Shown here: positions 18,486 through 33,446 of the stretch, piece after piece | Position numbering within the stretch: the first letter of the stretch is position 1 | Layout: the number at the start of each line of letters is the position of its first letter | NCBI GenBank assembly: GCA_016490735.1 | Contig: JAEMWC010000006.1 | Coordinates: forward strand, 2,675,001-2,739,000 | DNA length: 64,000 nt | Source of the DNA: Pachyseris speciosa | Lineage: Eukaryota > Cnidaria > Anthozoa > Scleractinia > Pachyseridae | Reading direction: 5' to 3' | The notes under the pieces: model-generated | Databases searched by the model: none | What the model saw: only the letters and a program-made list of their open reading frames with translations | What the model was told of the DNA's origin: nothing | Position numbers and translations under genes: made by a program

Positions 18486-19045
18486 GGGCTTGTTTACATG
18501 GAGGGAGGGTGCCCCGGCTAACCGAACTAATCTGGGAGGGCCAACTTTTCATACGTTTCTTTAGAAAACGCATTGAAGCGTTTACATGCTAGACAGGGTA
18601 ACCCGCCTTCCCGGGGTACCCTGTCTACTTGCCCGGGGCACCCTTCTAGGCGGGCTAGCTTTTTGCCATGTAAACGGTTCGTGCGAATCGTGCCGGGTTA
18701 TCCCGGCTAGCCGAGGTGAGAAGACCGTGAACGCAGCGTTATATTCCAGGTCATCTCTTGAAGTTAACTGCCTTTGGTGACAACGATCAATTACCAGACT
18801 GCAAAATAACGACCCTACACACCAAAAAAAAAAAAAAAAAAAAAAATAGGCCACTAACGGAACAAGTGACAAAAAAATTGAACTTACCGTTAAAGAGTTT
18901 CTTTTGTCCGCCATGTTGTTTGTTGTGCTTAGCGACTGCTGAAAAGATAGCCTACCGACTATCCCTCTTAGGTGAGTTGCATGTAAAGGCGAGCTATGTT
19001 TTAACCCGGTTAGCCGGGGCACCCTCCCTCCATGTAAACAGGCCC
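18486..19045. mobile_element. MITE with TAA target duplication, 560 bp (Harbinger-like)
   Basis: The left end GGGCTTGTTTACATGGAGGG and the right end (reverse complement GGGCCTGTTTACATGGAGGG) match over about 40 bp with one or two differences. Both continue into gtgccccggctaaccg. The element is bounded by TAA at 18483-18485 and 19046-19048, the 3-bp duplication typical of PIF/Harbinger. Sub-terminal sequence repeats the same words (cccggggcacccttct; gccatgtaaacgg), giving further internal folding. A run of 23 A lies at 18824-18846. Open frames over it on both strands follow from the inverted-repeat structure and are not genes. Confidence 0.85.
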
Positions 19046-19048
19046 TAA

Positions 19049-19635
19049 ATCAGCTTATAAGGTTAAAGGCGTACTCGAGATGTTCTTTGACCGACTAAAA
19101 ACCGTTTTAAAAGCAACACTGTCTAAGAGTTTTGTTTTGCAAGGAAACGTACAAGAAGGGGCTTTATAAGGAACTTAAAATTGATAATGCTCATTCTTTC
19201 GAAAAGCCTTTCGTTTATACTCGGAACAGTATACCCAAAGTTGCGCCCTTTGTGGAATTCATGGCTACAAATTGTTCCTTTTGAGTGTTTCTGTCGAGGG
19301 AATATTTGATTAGGTTGCTTTCTGAGAATTTCCCTTTTCTTCAAACAAATATTAGCCCAAGAAACGAAGCTTCGAGAGATTCAGTTATGTTGGAAAAGTG
19401 TCAGACCGTTATTTCCGAGATCTTCCTTATTCACCACTAATTTTTTTCCGAAACAAATTACTTGAAGTTACCATTCTTCATTTAAGGCTCACTAATTTAC
19501 CTGTCAGGCGAAAGGTTGAAATAAAAAAGGAAAACAAACATATCTAGAGTAAACATACCATGAAGCCAACTGGTTTGTTAGTAATAAGAAAAGAAAATAA
19601 CCGTGAGAGATTTTGCGGACGAGTTCTATCAGATT
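19049..19635. other. No gene recognised
   Basis: Spacer between two MITEs; short frames only. Confidence 0.5.
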
Positions 19636-19796
19636 CCGTCCGGGTAGCCTGCGTGGCAGGCGTAGAAAGGGGAGGGAGAGGTAGGGAAAAAGGGAGAGGG
19701 ATTGGGGAGAGGAATCCCCTCTCCCCAATCCCTCCCGGCCCCTCCCTCCCCCACCCAGTCCCCTTTCTACGCCTGCCACGCGGGCTACCGTCCGGG
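19636..19796. mobile_element. Foldback TIR element with perfect 9-bp target duplication
   Basis: The element proper is 19645-19787 (143 bp), flanked on both sides by the direct repeat CCGTCCGGG (19636-19644 and 19788-19796). The TIRs begin TAGCCTGCGTGGCAGGCG and extend through gtagaaagggga and a G/C-rich stretch, so the two halves are almost wholly complementary around 19710. The tip itself folds (CCTGC-gtg-GCAGG). A 9-bp duplication suggests a Mutator-like transposase. No coding sequence. Confidence 0.88.
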
Positions 19797-19933
19797 TAAT
19801 TAATTACGCCGATTTTGGACACTGAGAATGAACATATGAAAATCATATATTTGAACTGCGGAGTGAATAATAAATATGTGAATGTTCATCGTGTTATGAA
19901 CACTACTAAAGCAGTAGTGAAAATAAAGCCTAA

Positions 19934-20280
19934 GGCTATGTCTACACTATGCCGGATAGCATTTTATGCCGTTGTGAAAAATACTACGGCCTGGTGTGAA
20001 CGGCAGTGGCCCAAAACCGCCGCTATTTTTCCACTAGAATCCAATTTTTACTCCTCGTTGTTAATTTCGGTTTCGGTTCGATTTTTTGTTTACACTGCTC
20101 CAGAAAGTGTCACGAAAACCTATCCGATATGTGACGATTCACTTTCAAGACCGCAGCGGCCCAGCATCGCTCGGACGCAAAAATCGTGCCGAAATCATCG
20201 TTTTGAATGTGAACAAAAGCCCTATCCGATATGGTTTTCGCGCCGGCACAAGAGTTATTCGGTATAGTGTAAACATAGCC
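19934..20280. mobile_element. MITE with TAA target duplication, 347 bp (Harbinger-like)
   Basis: The left end GGCTATGTCTACACTATGCC and the right end (reverse complement GGCTATGTTTACACTATACC) form TIRs of about 20 bp. TAA flanks both ends (19931-19933 and 20281-20283). Internally, cctatccgatatg occurs twice in direct orientation, and related words form a weak inner inverted structure. An open frame of 150 codons runs through it but is explained by the repeat. No transposase. Confidence 0.8.
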
Positions 20281-20283
20281 TAA

Positions 20284-21285
20284 TAATGAACTCTTTGCGG
20301 TTGCACACTATATCACACCATCATTTAGCGAAGACTAGCTATAAAAAGAAATGGCCTAGGAAGCGCTTATGATGTTCTTTTTTTCTTAACAAAACAACGT
20401 GGCCTTTTAATGACCTGTATGCAGAATGGTTGTCATCGTAGCTTTTGTGTGGTCTAAGGATTATATATGTAAATTTGACCATACAAATGAAACTTGTGAG
20501 CTGATTCACTTTCGTTTTCTTAGAGAACAAATTTGGCCCGTGTAAGGGTGGCAGTTTCATTCATGATCTGTTGTTATGGTATTGGGACTCCGTTGTATTG
20601 GTTCATGCGCTTTTCAAGTCGCTTTATTCGATATTTAACTTCAATCAGGTCAATTACATCATACGCGTGTACCTGTTTCACTTTGTTCGCTTGCTAAACT
20701 CACTGTAAATAACAAATACACTGGGTTTTTTCAGATTTCCCTTCAAACTGTTTTTTTCGTGAGTCAAAAGCAAAAGGCTGTTCTAGTGTCTGCAGGTGCT
20801 ACAAAGAAAAAAACACCAAACTAAAAAATTTACTCATGGACCGTCTGTAATTTCGCACAATACGTCGAATTGCATAATTACAAATTCGTTTTCCGTCACT
20901 TGGAAGTCCGGTTCAGTGGTTCATGTCCCAGTTCGGCAATTTAAAAATAGATCCTGATAACAATATCTTTTTGAAATAGTAGTGATATTGTCGTTCACCT
21001 TGGCCTATACACGATGTTGCCGACCGGCCCTCAAAACACCCTCCTATCTCATAGCTTACCGCCTTTTTGTGTTTCCAGTGGAAGGAAAGCAATACTGACT
21101 AAGGGCGCATTTTTTGGCCGCACTATTCCAGAAAAGGAATACTCGGAATAGACAGTAATCATGTTCTTTTTTTGTTGGGACCTATTCCGTTTTCGGAATG
21201 AACTTAATAGGTTTCCAAAAACCCTCATTCCACTTATTCTCTCATTCTTAAACCCGAGCAGGAATAAGAAGAACAGTCCCAAAAA
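20284..21285. other. No gene recognised
   Basis: No domain-bearing frame. Around 21090-21250 the words attcc/ggaat recur many times (tattccag, aaaggaat, ggaatag, attccg, ggaatg), suggesting an old degenerate inverted repeat that could not be delimited. Confidence 0.4.
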
Positions 21286-21406
21286 TACAACATGATAGAA
21301 ATGCATGAAACCCCAAATGGCAACTCGAAAAATATCCGAGTTTCAGATGGAATTTGAACCTCCGACCCTCCGCGTCAAAGCCACATTTCACCCTTGCTCA
21401 CCGTAG
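21286..21406 (-). mobile_element. tRNA-derived SINE, minus-strand copy
   Basis: Read on the minus strand: a B-box-like word (ggttcaaattcc), then catctgaaactcgg, a short T-rich linker and the body cgagttgccatttggggttt ... ctatcatgttgta. The head before the B box is degenerate. It is homologous to the plus-strand copy that starts where this one ends, so the two lie head to head. Confidence 0.75.
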
Positions 21407-21541
21407 AGTCTCCAGTAGCTCAGTGGTTAGAGGGTTGTGGGTTCAAATCCCATCTGCAACTCGTTTTTTTTTTTTTTTTTTTTTTTTTTTTTCGAGTTTC
21501 CATTTGGGGTTTCATCCATTTCTATCATGTTGTATTTCTTA
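21407..21541 (+). mobile_element. tRNA-derived SINE, plus-strand copy with shortened head
   Basis: It shows an A-box word (tagctcagtggt, about 21416) and a B box (gggttcaaatccc, about 21439) like a tRNA gene, but only about 13 nt lie between them, so the anticodon arm has been lost. After catctgcaactcg comes a run of 29 T (21464-21492), then the body cgagtttccatttggggttt ... tatcatgttgtatttc. Promoter boxes of RNA polymerase III plus a conserved non-tRNA body define a SINE; a functional tRNA is excluded. Confidence 0.8.
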
Positions 21542-22220
21542 TTTCACTCACTTTGGAAGTCCCAAAAATGCGAGGTAAATTTGTCGGTGATTACGTATAG
21601 CATTTTTTATTATTCTAACTTACATCAGATTGTCCTAGCTCCGATCTGTTTGAAAGCATGCACTTTCGGGTAAAACGTTCTCAGTAGAACGACATCATTT
21701 TGCTTCAGCAAATGGACTCTTCCTAAGTTTTAAATTAACAACTCTTTTTCAGTGAAAAAGTGCTTAGCGTCCTTTTTGTAATTGTCTTACACTGAAGCAC
21801 GTATCACTTAACCCTCATTACTGTTAGTGAATGCTAATTCCGATGAGGAGGGGGGGGGGGAGGGTTGCTTGTCTGGAATCGCCTCAGATGATGAGCTTTG
21901 CACGAAGACTTTAGAGGTCTTCTCGTCTCTGTGTGTTCATAAAAAAAATGGTTTCTCAGCCATATTCCCAATTTTTTGGCATGTTTACAACTATATTGGA
22001 ATGTCCCTTGATTAATTGTGCAAATGTTAAATCATTTTGGTGGTAACTTCTGGTAGAAAGATTTTTGCCTCAAGCGATCTTGTCGTTTTAAAACTTAACT
22101 AGTTTTGGGCAAAGGCAAAGAAAGAGGCAATTTTACTTCTTTCTAGATCACTCAAGGCACCCGTTCAATGCACGAGACCTTGTGTAATTTTCTTTCAGGG
22201 CTTCTAGACACATTACGCTT
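21542..22220. other. No gene recognised
   Basis: Only short frames; a G-run lies at about 21849-21860. Confidence 0.5.
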
Positions 22221-22470
22221 AAAGGTCAAATGAACCCAAATTTCGAAACCTTTTCTTCGTGTCATTTCAAAGTGAACGAACACTAAAAGGACTACTTTAA
22301 TACAAAATCACCTAGAAACTGTCCTGTCTGAGCTTTTAAGAGAGTAAAACAACTGGGAGTACGGAAATATCCGAAGAACAAACGAAGACGTCTCTGAAAT
22401 GGCCGCGCGCTTGACATGGAAGGAATGGAAACAAGCACGTGTTGTTGTGACGTCACTATTGGCGAGTAAG
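22221..22470 (+). repeat. Upstream-like repeat, copy 1 (contains a CRE)
   Basis: It starts aaaggtcaaatgaacc and ends with gtgacgtcactattggcgag (22447-22466). The same two anchors, in the same order and at similar spacing, occur at 24893-25118. The middle has diverged strongly. TGACGTCAC is a consensus cAMP-response-element core, so this may be a mobile or duplicated 5' flank. Confidence 0.5.
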
Positions 22471-22702
22471 ATGAGGAGCTCGATCAATGCTGTAAGTATT
22501 CTTTGCAATCTGTCGAAGAGTTCTTCGCTTTAACCTTTCGTTCTCTCTTCGAAAAAGGCCGAGGAAGTCGAACATGTGGTTTTCAACGTAGAACCGTACT
22601 AGTATGAACCAATCGCAACAGAATCGTATGCTGGAACCTCCGATGACTCGTCTGAATGCAAATAATACGGTGTAAACGAGGGTCGAATCGGTCAAGTGGA
22701 TT

Positions 22703-23028
22703 GGTGAGCGTTAACCTGCGAGCAAGCTCTCCGGGGGGTAGGGGGTGGGGGAGGACAGGAGAGAAGAGAGCTTGCACTCGTGTCTCATAAATTTGAATTG
22801 CTGATTGGCTGATTTGACCGGGCGATGACGTGTCTATCATCGTGCGTGGACTGCGTGGTTTGAGTTTGTTTGGTTTTTGTCCGGAAAGGGCGAGACATTT
22901 GTATTCGCGAAGCTTGCGAAAATTTCTCCAAACATCTGAACTGTCCGTCAGATTTGAAACCAGAACAATTTCTCCCTCCTTCCACCCCCATCCCCCGAGA
23001 GAGCTTGCTAGCAGGCTTAGGTGAGCGT
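22703..23028. mobile_element. TIR element with perfect 9-bp target duplication, 308 bp
   Basis: The element is 22712-23019. It is flanked by GGTGAGCGT on both sides (22703-22711 and 23020-23028). The left TIR is TAACCTGCGAGCAAGCTCTC; the right TIR read inward is TAAGCCTGCTAGCAAGCTCT. Both are followed by G-rich sequence (ggggggtagggggtggggg / cgggggatgggggtgg). The tips contain the mini-palindrome TGCTAGCA or its variant. The interior has no transposase. Open frames across it are repeat artefacts. Confidence 0.88.
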
Positions 23029-23040
23029 TTGTTTACTCAA

Positions 23041-23236
23041 TATGCTGTAAAAGGTCGCCGCAGAATGGTCAATAAATACGTTGGAATCGCCCTTGAAGCA
23101 TTTGCTTTGTTCTCTGTGGTGTTTAATTGTATTTTCGATGTATACTGTGAAGCCATACTTCCGTGCGCTGCTGTTGTTTTGATCCGCGTTTCTTCTTTAT
23201 TAATATTCACCATGCTATGAAAAGGTCGCCGTAGAA
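23041..23236 (+). repeat. Short direct repeats around a 145-bp segment
   Basis: tatgctgtaaaaggtcgccg (23041) recurs as atgctatgaaaaggtcgccg near 23211, followed in both by (c/t)agaat. The copies lie about 170 bp apart. They may be the ends of a small insertion or a local duplication. Confidence 0.5.
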
Positions 23237-24360
23237 TTACAACTGCATTCTATGTCCTGTATTACTGAAAATGAGAATTTTACTGCTGTGTGCACAAATG
23301 CAGCTGTTATTTAGATAACGTATAACCAGTATCTAGAGAATGAAGGCCTGATTTATAATGAGCCACTAAATGGGTATGTATATGTATGCTTGTAAACATT
23401 GTCATATTTTTTATCAGCTCATCACCAACATAAGTATATTTGTCTGGAAAAGGTTTCTGATTTTGGGTAATGCATGAATTATGTGGGATTGTTGTTAGGA
23501 GTTCACCTACAGTTTGTTTATGTCAGTATTGAAATGGCAAGGGAAAAAAAGCATAGTCATAATTTGGTCTAGAAATGAGCAAGCTTGTGAATGGGTGAGC
23601 CGTACACTGATGCTAAACATGTGATCTCATGGCCATTACCAACCTTCCTGAAAGTTTTCCATTTGGTATATATTATTTTATTATACCTTTATGTATCATT
23701 ACACTACTTGCGATAACTTGCATGATGTACATTTAACATAATTCATTGTCCCATAAACTCCATCCAATCTAGATGTGGTTACTTGTACCATTTGTACAGA
23801 TACATGTATTTATCATACCACCAAAACTGCTGCCAAAACAAATCAAGCATTTCTTTAGGATAAAAACACTTAGTTGATAAATTATTATGTCCTTTGACTG
23901 TAAAATGAAATATTATATAGCTCCAGAGGGTATATAACTCATGCCACTGAGAATTTTATGAACCAAATGAGGAAAAAGGTTGAGAAAATTTTGTCACCCA
24001 AGGTTTCAGAGTATGGTATATATAGATTGTGTATGTTTTTCCTCTTTTCTCTCAGTACATACAGATATGTTGCCAAAAGACGATATACCTATTGTATACA
24101 TGAGAAGCTGTCGTCTTGTTTGGTAAAAAACAAATAGAGACAGCTTTCCACGTGAAAGTACCCTGTAGTTTTTCGATTATAAGGCGCACTCGGCTATAAA
24201 ACGCACCCCCAACTCAGCAACACTTGGTAAAAAGACGCACCATAAACTGAAAGTAACATCAGAAGGAACTACATTTAGAGCGACAACGAAGTTGTAGTAA
24301 ACAAGAACAAACAGCCAAAACAGAAAGAAAGTAAGAACGTTGCATCCTGATTCGATTCGA
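23237..24360. other. No gene recognised
   Basis: A+T-rich. At 24165-24215 the words attataaggcgcac and ctataaaacgcaccc look like one end of a repeat I recall from marine invertebrates, but no matching opposite end was found, so it was not called as an element. Confidence 0.4.
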
Positions 24361-24418
24361 GCGAAATTGTCACATGCGCGTGCGTGCGAAATTGTCACAT
24401 GCGCGTGCGTGCGCGTGC
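24361..24418 (+). repeat. 25-bp tandem repeat, two full copies plus partial
   Basis: gcgaaattgtcacatgcgcg plus tgcgt at 24361-24385 is repeated exactly at 24386-24410, then gcgcgtgcg. A CpG/TpG-rich local duplication. Confidence 0.9.
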
Positions 24419-24489
24419 GATAAAAAGAAATGCAAGGAAGGATTAACTTATTGACATGAATTATGTTGCCTTATCAGTAAAACGAAACT

Positions 24490-24830
24490 TTATTTTATTT
24501 GTTGTTCAGAGAGTACATAACGTTTAATTTTCTTGGGAAATGTGAACACACTTGAGTTTTTTAAATGAGTTGGGAGGTCTTTCCAAATATTCGTAGCCAT
24601 AAAAGAGATTGATTGTTTACCTACGTTAGTTCGTACACTCGGCTTATAAAGATTTTTCTTAGCTGTATATCTCGTGTTGTAGTGATGTGTATTACTAGCA
24701 TATTGAAACATGAAATTTCTCCCTCGGGCTATAATGTGAAGGTGTCATTACATCTGTATAGGATGAAGTTCTTGTATTAAAGATATGCAAAACATTGAGC
24801 AGACCACCCAGTTAATAGGTTAGCGATGTG
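24490..24830 (-). pseudogene. 3' fragment of a non-LTR retrotransposon (LINE) ORF2
   Basis: The minus-strand frame 24711-24490 contains the characteristic C-terminal tail of CR1/Jockey-type LINE polymerases: HHYNTRYTAKKNLYKP, then RTNVGKQSISFMA, TNIWKDLPTHLKN and a lysine-rich end before the stop. Upstream (to about 24830) the expected preceding sequence continues in shifted frames with in-frame stops. Only the last roughly 110 residues of a polymerase normally over 800 residues long are present, without the catalytic palm. A 5'-truncated, dead copy. The start codon is arbitrary because the frame is internal. Confidence 0.7.
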
Positions 24831-24892
24831 CATTTTGATCCTAGCTAAATGTTTGTAGCAAAACGAATGAAACAAAATTTGTTGTGCTAAAT

Positions 24893-25118
24893 TAAAGGTC
24901 AAATGAACCGAAAGTTTTTTTCTTAAGTCAAATTTTATTGAATTTTGTAGCTTAAGTAGAAATAAACATATTCTGGAGTTTAACAGTGATCGGGTATTGT
25001 GTCCCAGAGATATTGGAGGCTGAAAAGTGCTTCGTTTTGGCTCTCGTATTCGTAGAGCGGTCGGGTCAATTGTCGGGAATTTGTCGGAATTAACAGTCGT
25101 GACGTCACTGTTGGCGAG
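24893..25118 (+). repeat. Upstream-like repeat, copy 2 (contains a CRE)
   Basis: It opens with aaaggtcaaatgaaccgaaa and closes with gtgacgtcactgttggcgag (25099-25118), the same anchors as 22221-22470. A frame with a THAP-like ending starts 170 bp further on, so this may be the 5' flank of that gene family. Confidence 0.5.
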
Positions 25119-25287
25119 CTGAAAAATTGCGGAAACATTAAAAGCTACAAGTGAGTCTTGAAATTAGTGTCGTTTTCTTAGCGGAAAGCATTGTGTTTTG
25201 TGCTGCAATAATCTGCAGCAACAGTTCCAAGTGTAAAGTAAGTACAACTACGGAAGGAATGGCTCATAAGACTGAAGAGGGAATCGC

Positions 25288-25521
25288 TTGTGCAGACCGT
25301 TTTACATTTCACACCAGCTTCAAACAATGAAATCTCGTGGCAAGGAGTTCGCTAGTTCCAGCTTACAAGCCACGAAGACTGACTTGAAAGATGATGCCGT
25401 GCCAACTTTTTTCAAGAATAAAAACGTGGAATCCGAAACAAAAATTGGCCAGAAAAGAAGCAACACCGACAACAATTCTAGCCCGCCGAGTAACGGGACG
25501 ACTTCAAGCGGCAATTCCTAA
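25288..25521 (+). pseudogene. THAP-like domain C-terminus (fragment)
   Basis: The open frame contains LKDDAVPTFFKNK (about residues 33-45). AVPTxF is the conserved closing motif of the THAP zinc finger, a DNA-binding domain found in P-element-type transposases and many invertebrate host proteins. It is followed by a lysine/serine/asparagine-rich, low-complexity tail and a stop. The N-terminal C2CH part is not in frame; upstream bases include tttgtgctgcaataatctgc, which may be a shifted remnant. The frame opens at a non-ATG codon; the first ATG is at 25327. Most likely a broken THAP gene or transposon fragment, possibly with a missing upstream exon. Confidence 0.4.
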
Positions 25522-26096
25522 TCTATTCGTTCAGCTTTTGCAAAACGCAGAAAGTTAGAAGTAGGCATTTTCCATGTTGTTTGAAATAGCTGGAAGTAGA
25601 GTGTTCCTCTCGCTCTCTCTGATAATTCGATCTTATATTACGTTTGCTGGGATGTGAAGAGCTGAGACGTCCGTACAAACCATTGCTATTGTTATCAGTG
25701 GCGTACAAATCGAATTTACGTATGTACAGTAGCTGTAAATATATTTGGCCAGAGCCTTTCACTTCGCATCCTTTCGGCAGAGTAAGCGCTTGTTTACATT
25801 CAAGGAGGATGATCTTAGTGGTTGGATAATAATATCCTAGAAAGCGGAGTAACTGTGTCCTCTTCATACGCCAACCTATAGACGGGAGTTTGACCTCATG
25901 GGAACAAGTTGTCTCAGATTTATAAGCCGAAAGCTAGGCAATTGCTCCAAATTGAAAATTAATTTTGCCGTCGCCTTAGTTTACGATATATCGGCAAGCA
26001 GAACTTCAATTCAACTTGTTGAAAACTGGTAATGCGAGATAAAAGAACATCGCGAGTATTTTCAAAGCCGCCTTTGCACATCGGACGTGCTTAAAA
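25522..26096. other. No gene recognised
   Basis: Frames at 25523-25867 are open on both strands but show no domain. Confidence 0.5.
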
Positions 26097-26268
26097 GCAG
26101 TTGCGGCTGATGCACCATGTACCAAGTTAATGAGCTTTCACGGGTGACATCACAAAGCACAGTACAATGGAGAAACAATACAAAGAACGATAACAATAAA
26201 CCAAACACAATGGAAGAAAACAATAGACTAACAATGGACTTGGTACATGGTACATCAGCCGCAGTTGC
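26097..26268. mobile_element. MITE with perfect 8-bp target duplication, 156 bp (hAT-like size)
   Basis: The element is 26105-26260, between two copies of GCAGTTGC (26097-26104 and 26261-26268). The TIRs are GGCTGATGCACCATGTACCA (left) and GGCTGATGTACCATGTACCA (right, reverse complement), one mismatch in 20 bp. The interior is rich in acaata words and non-coding. An 8-bp duplication fits hAT or P-type transposases; the tip does not settle which. Confidence 0.85.
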
Positions 26269-26612
26269 TCTGTAATGTGATACTTAAGTTATAGTGCTAA
26301 CATCGCAAACACCTCCCTGATTGCGAGAAATGTAAAATGATTTTTTTTTAAAGAAATTAAACAAACCTTTCCATCCATCCATTTTTGTGCACTGACATTT
26401 GTGGTCAGTGACCTAGAGCGTTCCCGCCGCTCGTGTTTGACAATTTACGCTACTGCCGAATATGAGAGAAGAGAGAAGGAGACTTAGTCAGTTTTTAAAA
26501 ACGTCTTGGAAACATCGGAGAGATTAGTATGCTTAACTGATTTCATATGCGTCCTGATGATAACTTGCCCCCGACTTGGTTTAACCGCAGCTCCATTCCT
26601 ACGTTTTCTTAC

Positions 26613-31325
<4,713 letters not shown>

Positions 31326-31390
31326 CTGTTTTACACAACCTCGTTCCCAGGGTCTCTCCTCTTACCGCCGGACGAGGTTACTGTTTTACA
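31326..31390. mobile_element. 46-bp hairpin element with 9-10-bp target duplication
   Basis: The direct repeat ctgttttaca occurs at 31326-31335 and 31381-31390. Between them, acaacctcgttcccagggtc ... ccggacgaggtta folds through AACCTCGT/ACGAGGTT. The left tip appears mutated from TA to CA. This is a very small, non-coding foldback insertion, listed with the 9-bp-duplication group because of its target-site length. Confidence 0.7.
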
Positions 31391-32461
31391 TAGCTTTGCT
31401 GCTATGTTGAAACTTGATACATGGTTTGGTTTCAGTTCTTCCCTGTCCGTGACTAGATTTTCGCAAACTGAACACTTGGATCTTCGGGATGACCAAGATA
31501 AACATCAAAATGTAAGAAAAATTAATAAGTTATCTCTGTAAACGTGCTCATTTGCATGCCTGAGATAAGTCCCAAGGCAGGTTACACAAAATGAGCTGTG
31601 GCCTAGTGTCAAACTATTTGGCTTGTTTCTAGCTTTCTTGGGGATGAAACTCTGTCAGTACAGTTTGGTCTTATGGCCTGGATCTCGGAGAGCTATTGAA
31701 AATGTCAATCTCTTTCAGTCCTCAAGAGTAATTGTAGTATAACTTTGATCCAAGTGTGAACACAGGTGACACAGGTAGCTATGTATAAAATTTAGGGTTG
31801 TCAAAAATCGCCGGCTACTTATAACATTGACAGTTGCGCCGGGTACAATTCTTCAGTAGGCGTTTTTAACTTTCGAAACCAAGAATGGAGTGCTTCGCAT
31901 TGTGAAATTATGAAAAAAGAAAAGAAAACACAACAGAAAAAAAGGACCCCACGTATTGTTATTTTGTATTTTAGAACACTTCTCGTTGATTTGCATTGCA
32001 TATAATCGATCTGATACACGTCGCCACGACTTGCTGCAAAATGATTGCGTGTTGTTTACTTTTATTCCCTGTTTGAGGTAGATGTAGATAAAAATGTTAT
32101 TGCTGAGGAATTAGTAAAAAAAATTTTTTTGTAAGAAACATTATTATTTCTTGATGCCAAAAGAATAATTATATAAACGCTTTATAACTCGTTAAAATTT
32201 GTTTTCGCCGATACTACGATTTAGGAGCAAACTGAATATTTGGCATAAAACTTGAGATTGGAAAGAATCTTGAACTAGCTCTTTGAGTCATTTGCCCTGA
32301 CGATTTTGCAATTCACCCTTATTTTGATAAGCAACCGCACACCATGTGAAATCATTCCCCGCGGTGAATATTTATTTAAAGTTGAACTTGTGATGACGAG
32401 ATAGCAAAGAATGTCTCTTCAAAATTCATTTCAGTGTGACAGAGTCCTGAGTAAATTAAAT
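31391..32461. other. No gene recognised
   Basis: Short frames only; an A-rich stretch at about 31912-31942. Confidence 0.5.
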
Positions 32462-32723
32462 ACAAGAGGCTACAATTAGCCTAAACTCGGGCTTGCAAAA
32501 AACAGTATTGTATCCCTAACTGGAAGTCTGTCTTTCTTACATCGGACGCATTGTGTTTAGCTTGTGTTGGAGTCTATTTCTTTAGACCCCTATCAACATA
32601 TATTCCTCTAAAATACAGCTCAACCATTGAGGACAATAATTATAACACTTATAAAAAATATTTCTAAAAGAACAAGAAAAAGAGAAACAGAAAAAATAAA
32701 GCCCGTGATATATACCACTAAAG

Positions 32724-32777
32724 GACATCGAACCCGGTTTAGCTGCGTCACAGGCAGGAACAATAACCTTTAGGCCA
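32724..32777 (-). repeat. tRNA-like (pol III A/B box) segment in repeat copy A
   Basis: On the minus strand, tggcctaaaggt resembles an A box and ggttcgatgtc resembles a B box, 31 nt apart, close to the spacing in tRNA genes. The T stem does not pair well, so it is at best a tRNA-derived SINE head within the larger repeat. The same segment is at 46935-46988 in copy B. Confidence 0.4.
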
Positions 32778-33446
32778 CAGAGGTTTATCATTATGCAAGG
32801 TGATAAAAATAGTGTATTGATTCCAAAAAAAAACTAAGCATACTTGTTTTCGCTTCGATGGATAATTGTTTGAGAAAGGAAACGCTTATCGAACGATGTA
32901 GGATTTTTTCGCATAAATGTGAATGGAGTCTCGGTGAAATGTGAGTAGAAAATTAATTAGCAGAGTGAAACTGTTTACAAATACGTCAATCCAGGGTCAT
33001 TTGAAACACAAGAAAGGAACGTTTCTGGACAGTTTCAAGCCGCTAGTACAGTTGTAAAAACTAATCGCTTATCATTAAAAAATTAAAGTCCAGAAATTGA
33101 GATATTGTGGGAAAATAGTAAATTAACTACCTGTCAAACAAAATCTCAGGGGTGTGTGATATCCGTACTTGAGTTATTCAACAAAATGTACATCTCAATG
33201 GAGCGGATACGGGGAACACGGCAGTCCATCTGGAGTTAAATTTTGGTCATATTAAAAGCTTTCTTCTCGCTGTTGAACTTGCAAACATTCGTATAGACAC
33301 TTCTCTTAACATATTAGTTGTTCAGACTTCAAAGACACAAGGTGAATCGACGTTTTCCGATACGTGACAACAAGTATCATTCTTGCTGTTGATATGAGAT
33401 TTATACTTCCGAATCACTCGGTCAAAGGTCAAACTCCCTTTGTCTG

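Noticed and set aside
18582..19048. Open frames of 64-146 codons on both strands
   Set aside because: They lie inside the 560-bp TAA-flanked MITE and follow from its inverted-repeat structure.
19504..19846. Gly/Arg- and Pro/Leu-rich frames
   Set aside because: They cover the purine/pyrimidine-rich arms of the foldback element at 19645-19787.
22583..23220. Several overlapping frames on both strands
   Set aside because: They overlap the 308-bp TIR element and change meaning with strand; no domain.
24165..24215. MITE with ttataaggcgcac end
   Set aside because: Only one end is recognisable; no inverted partner or target duplication found.
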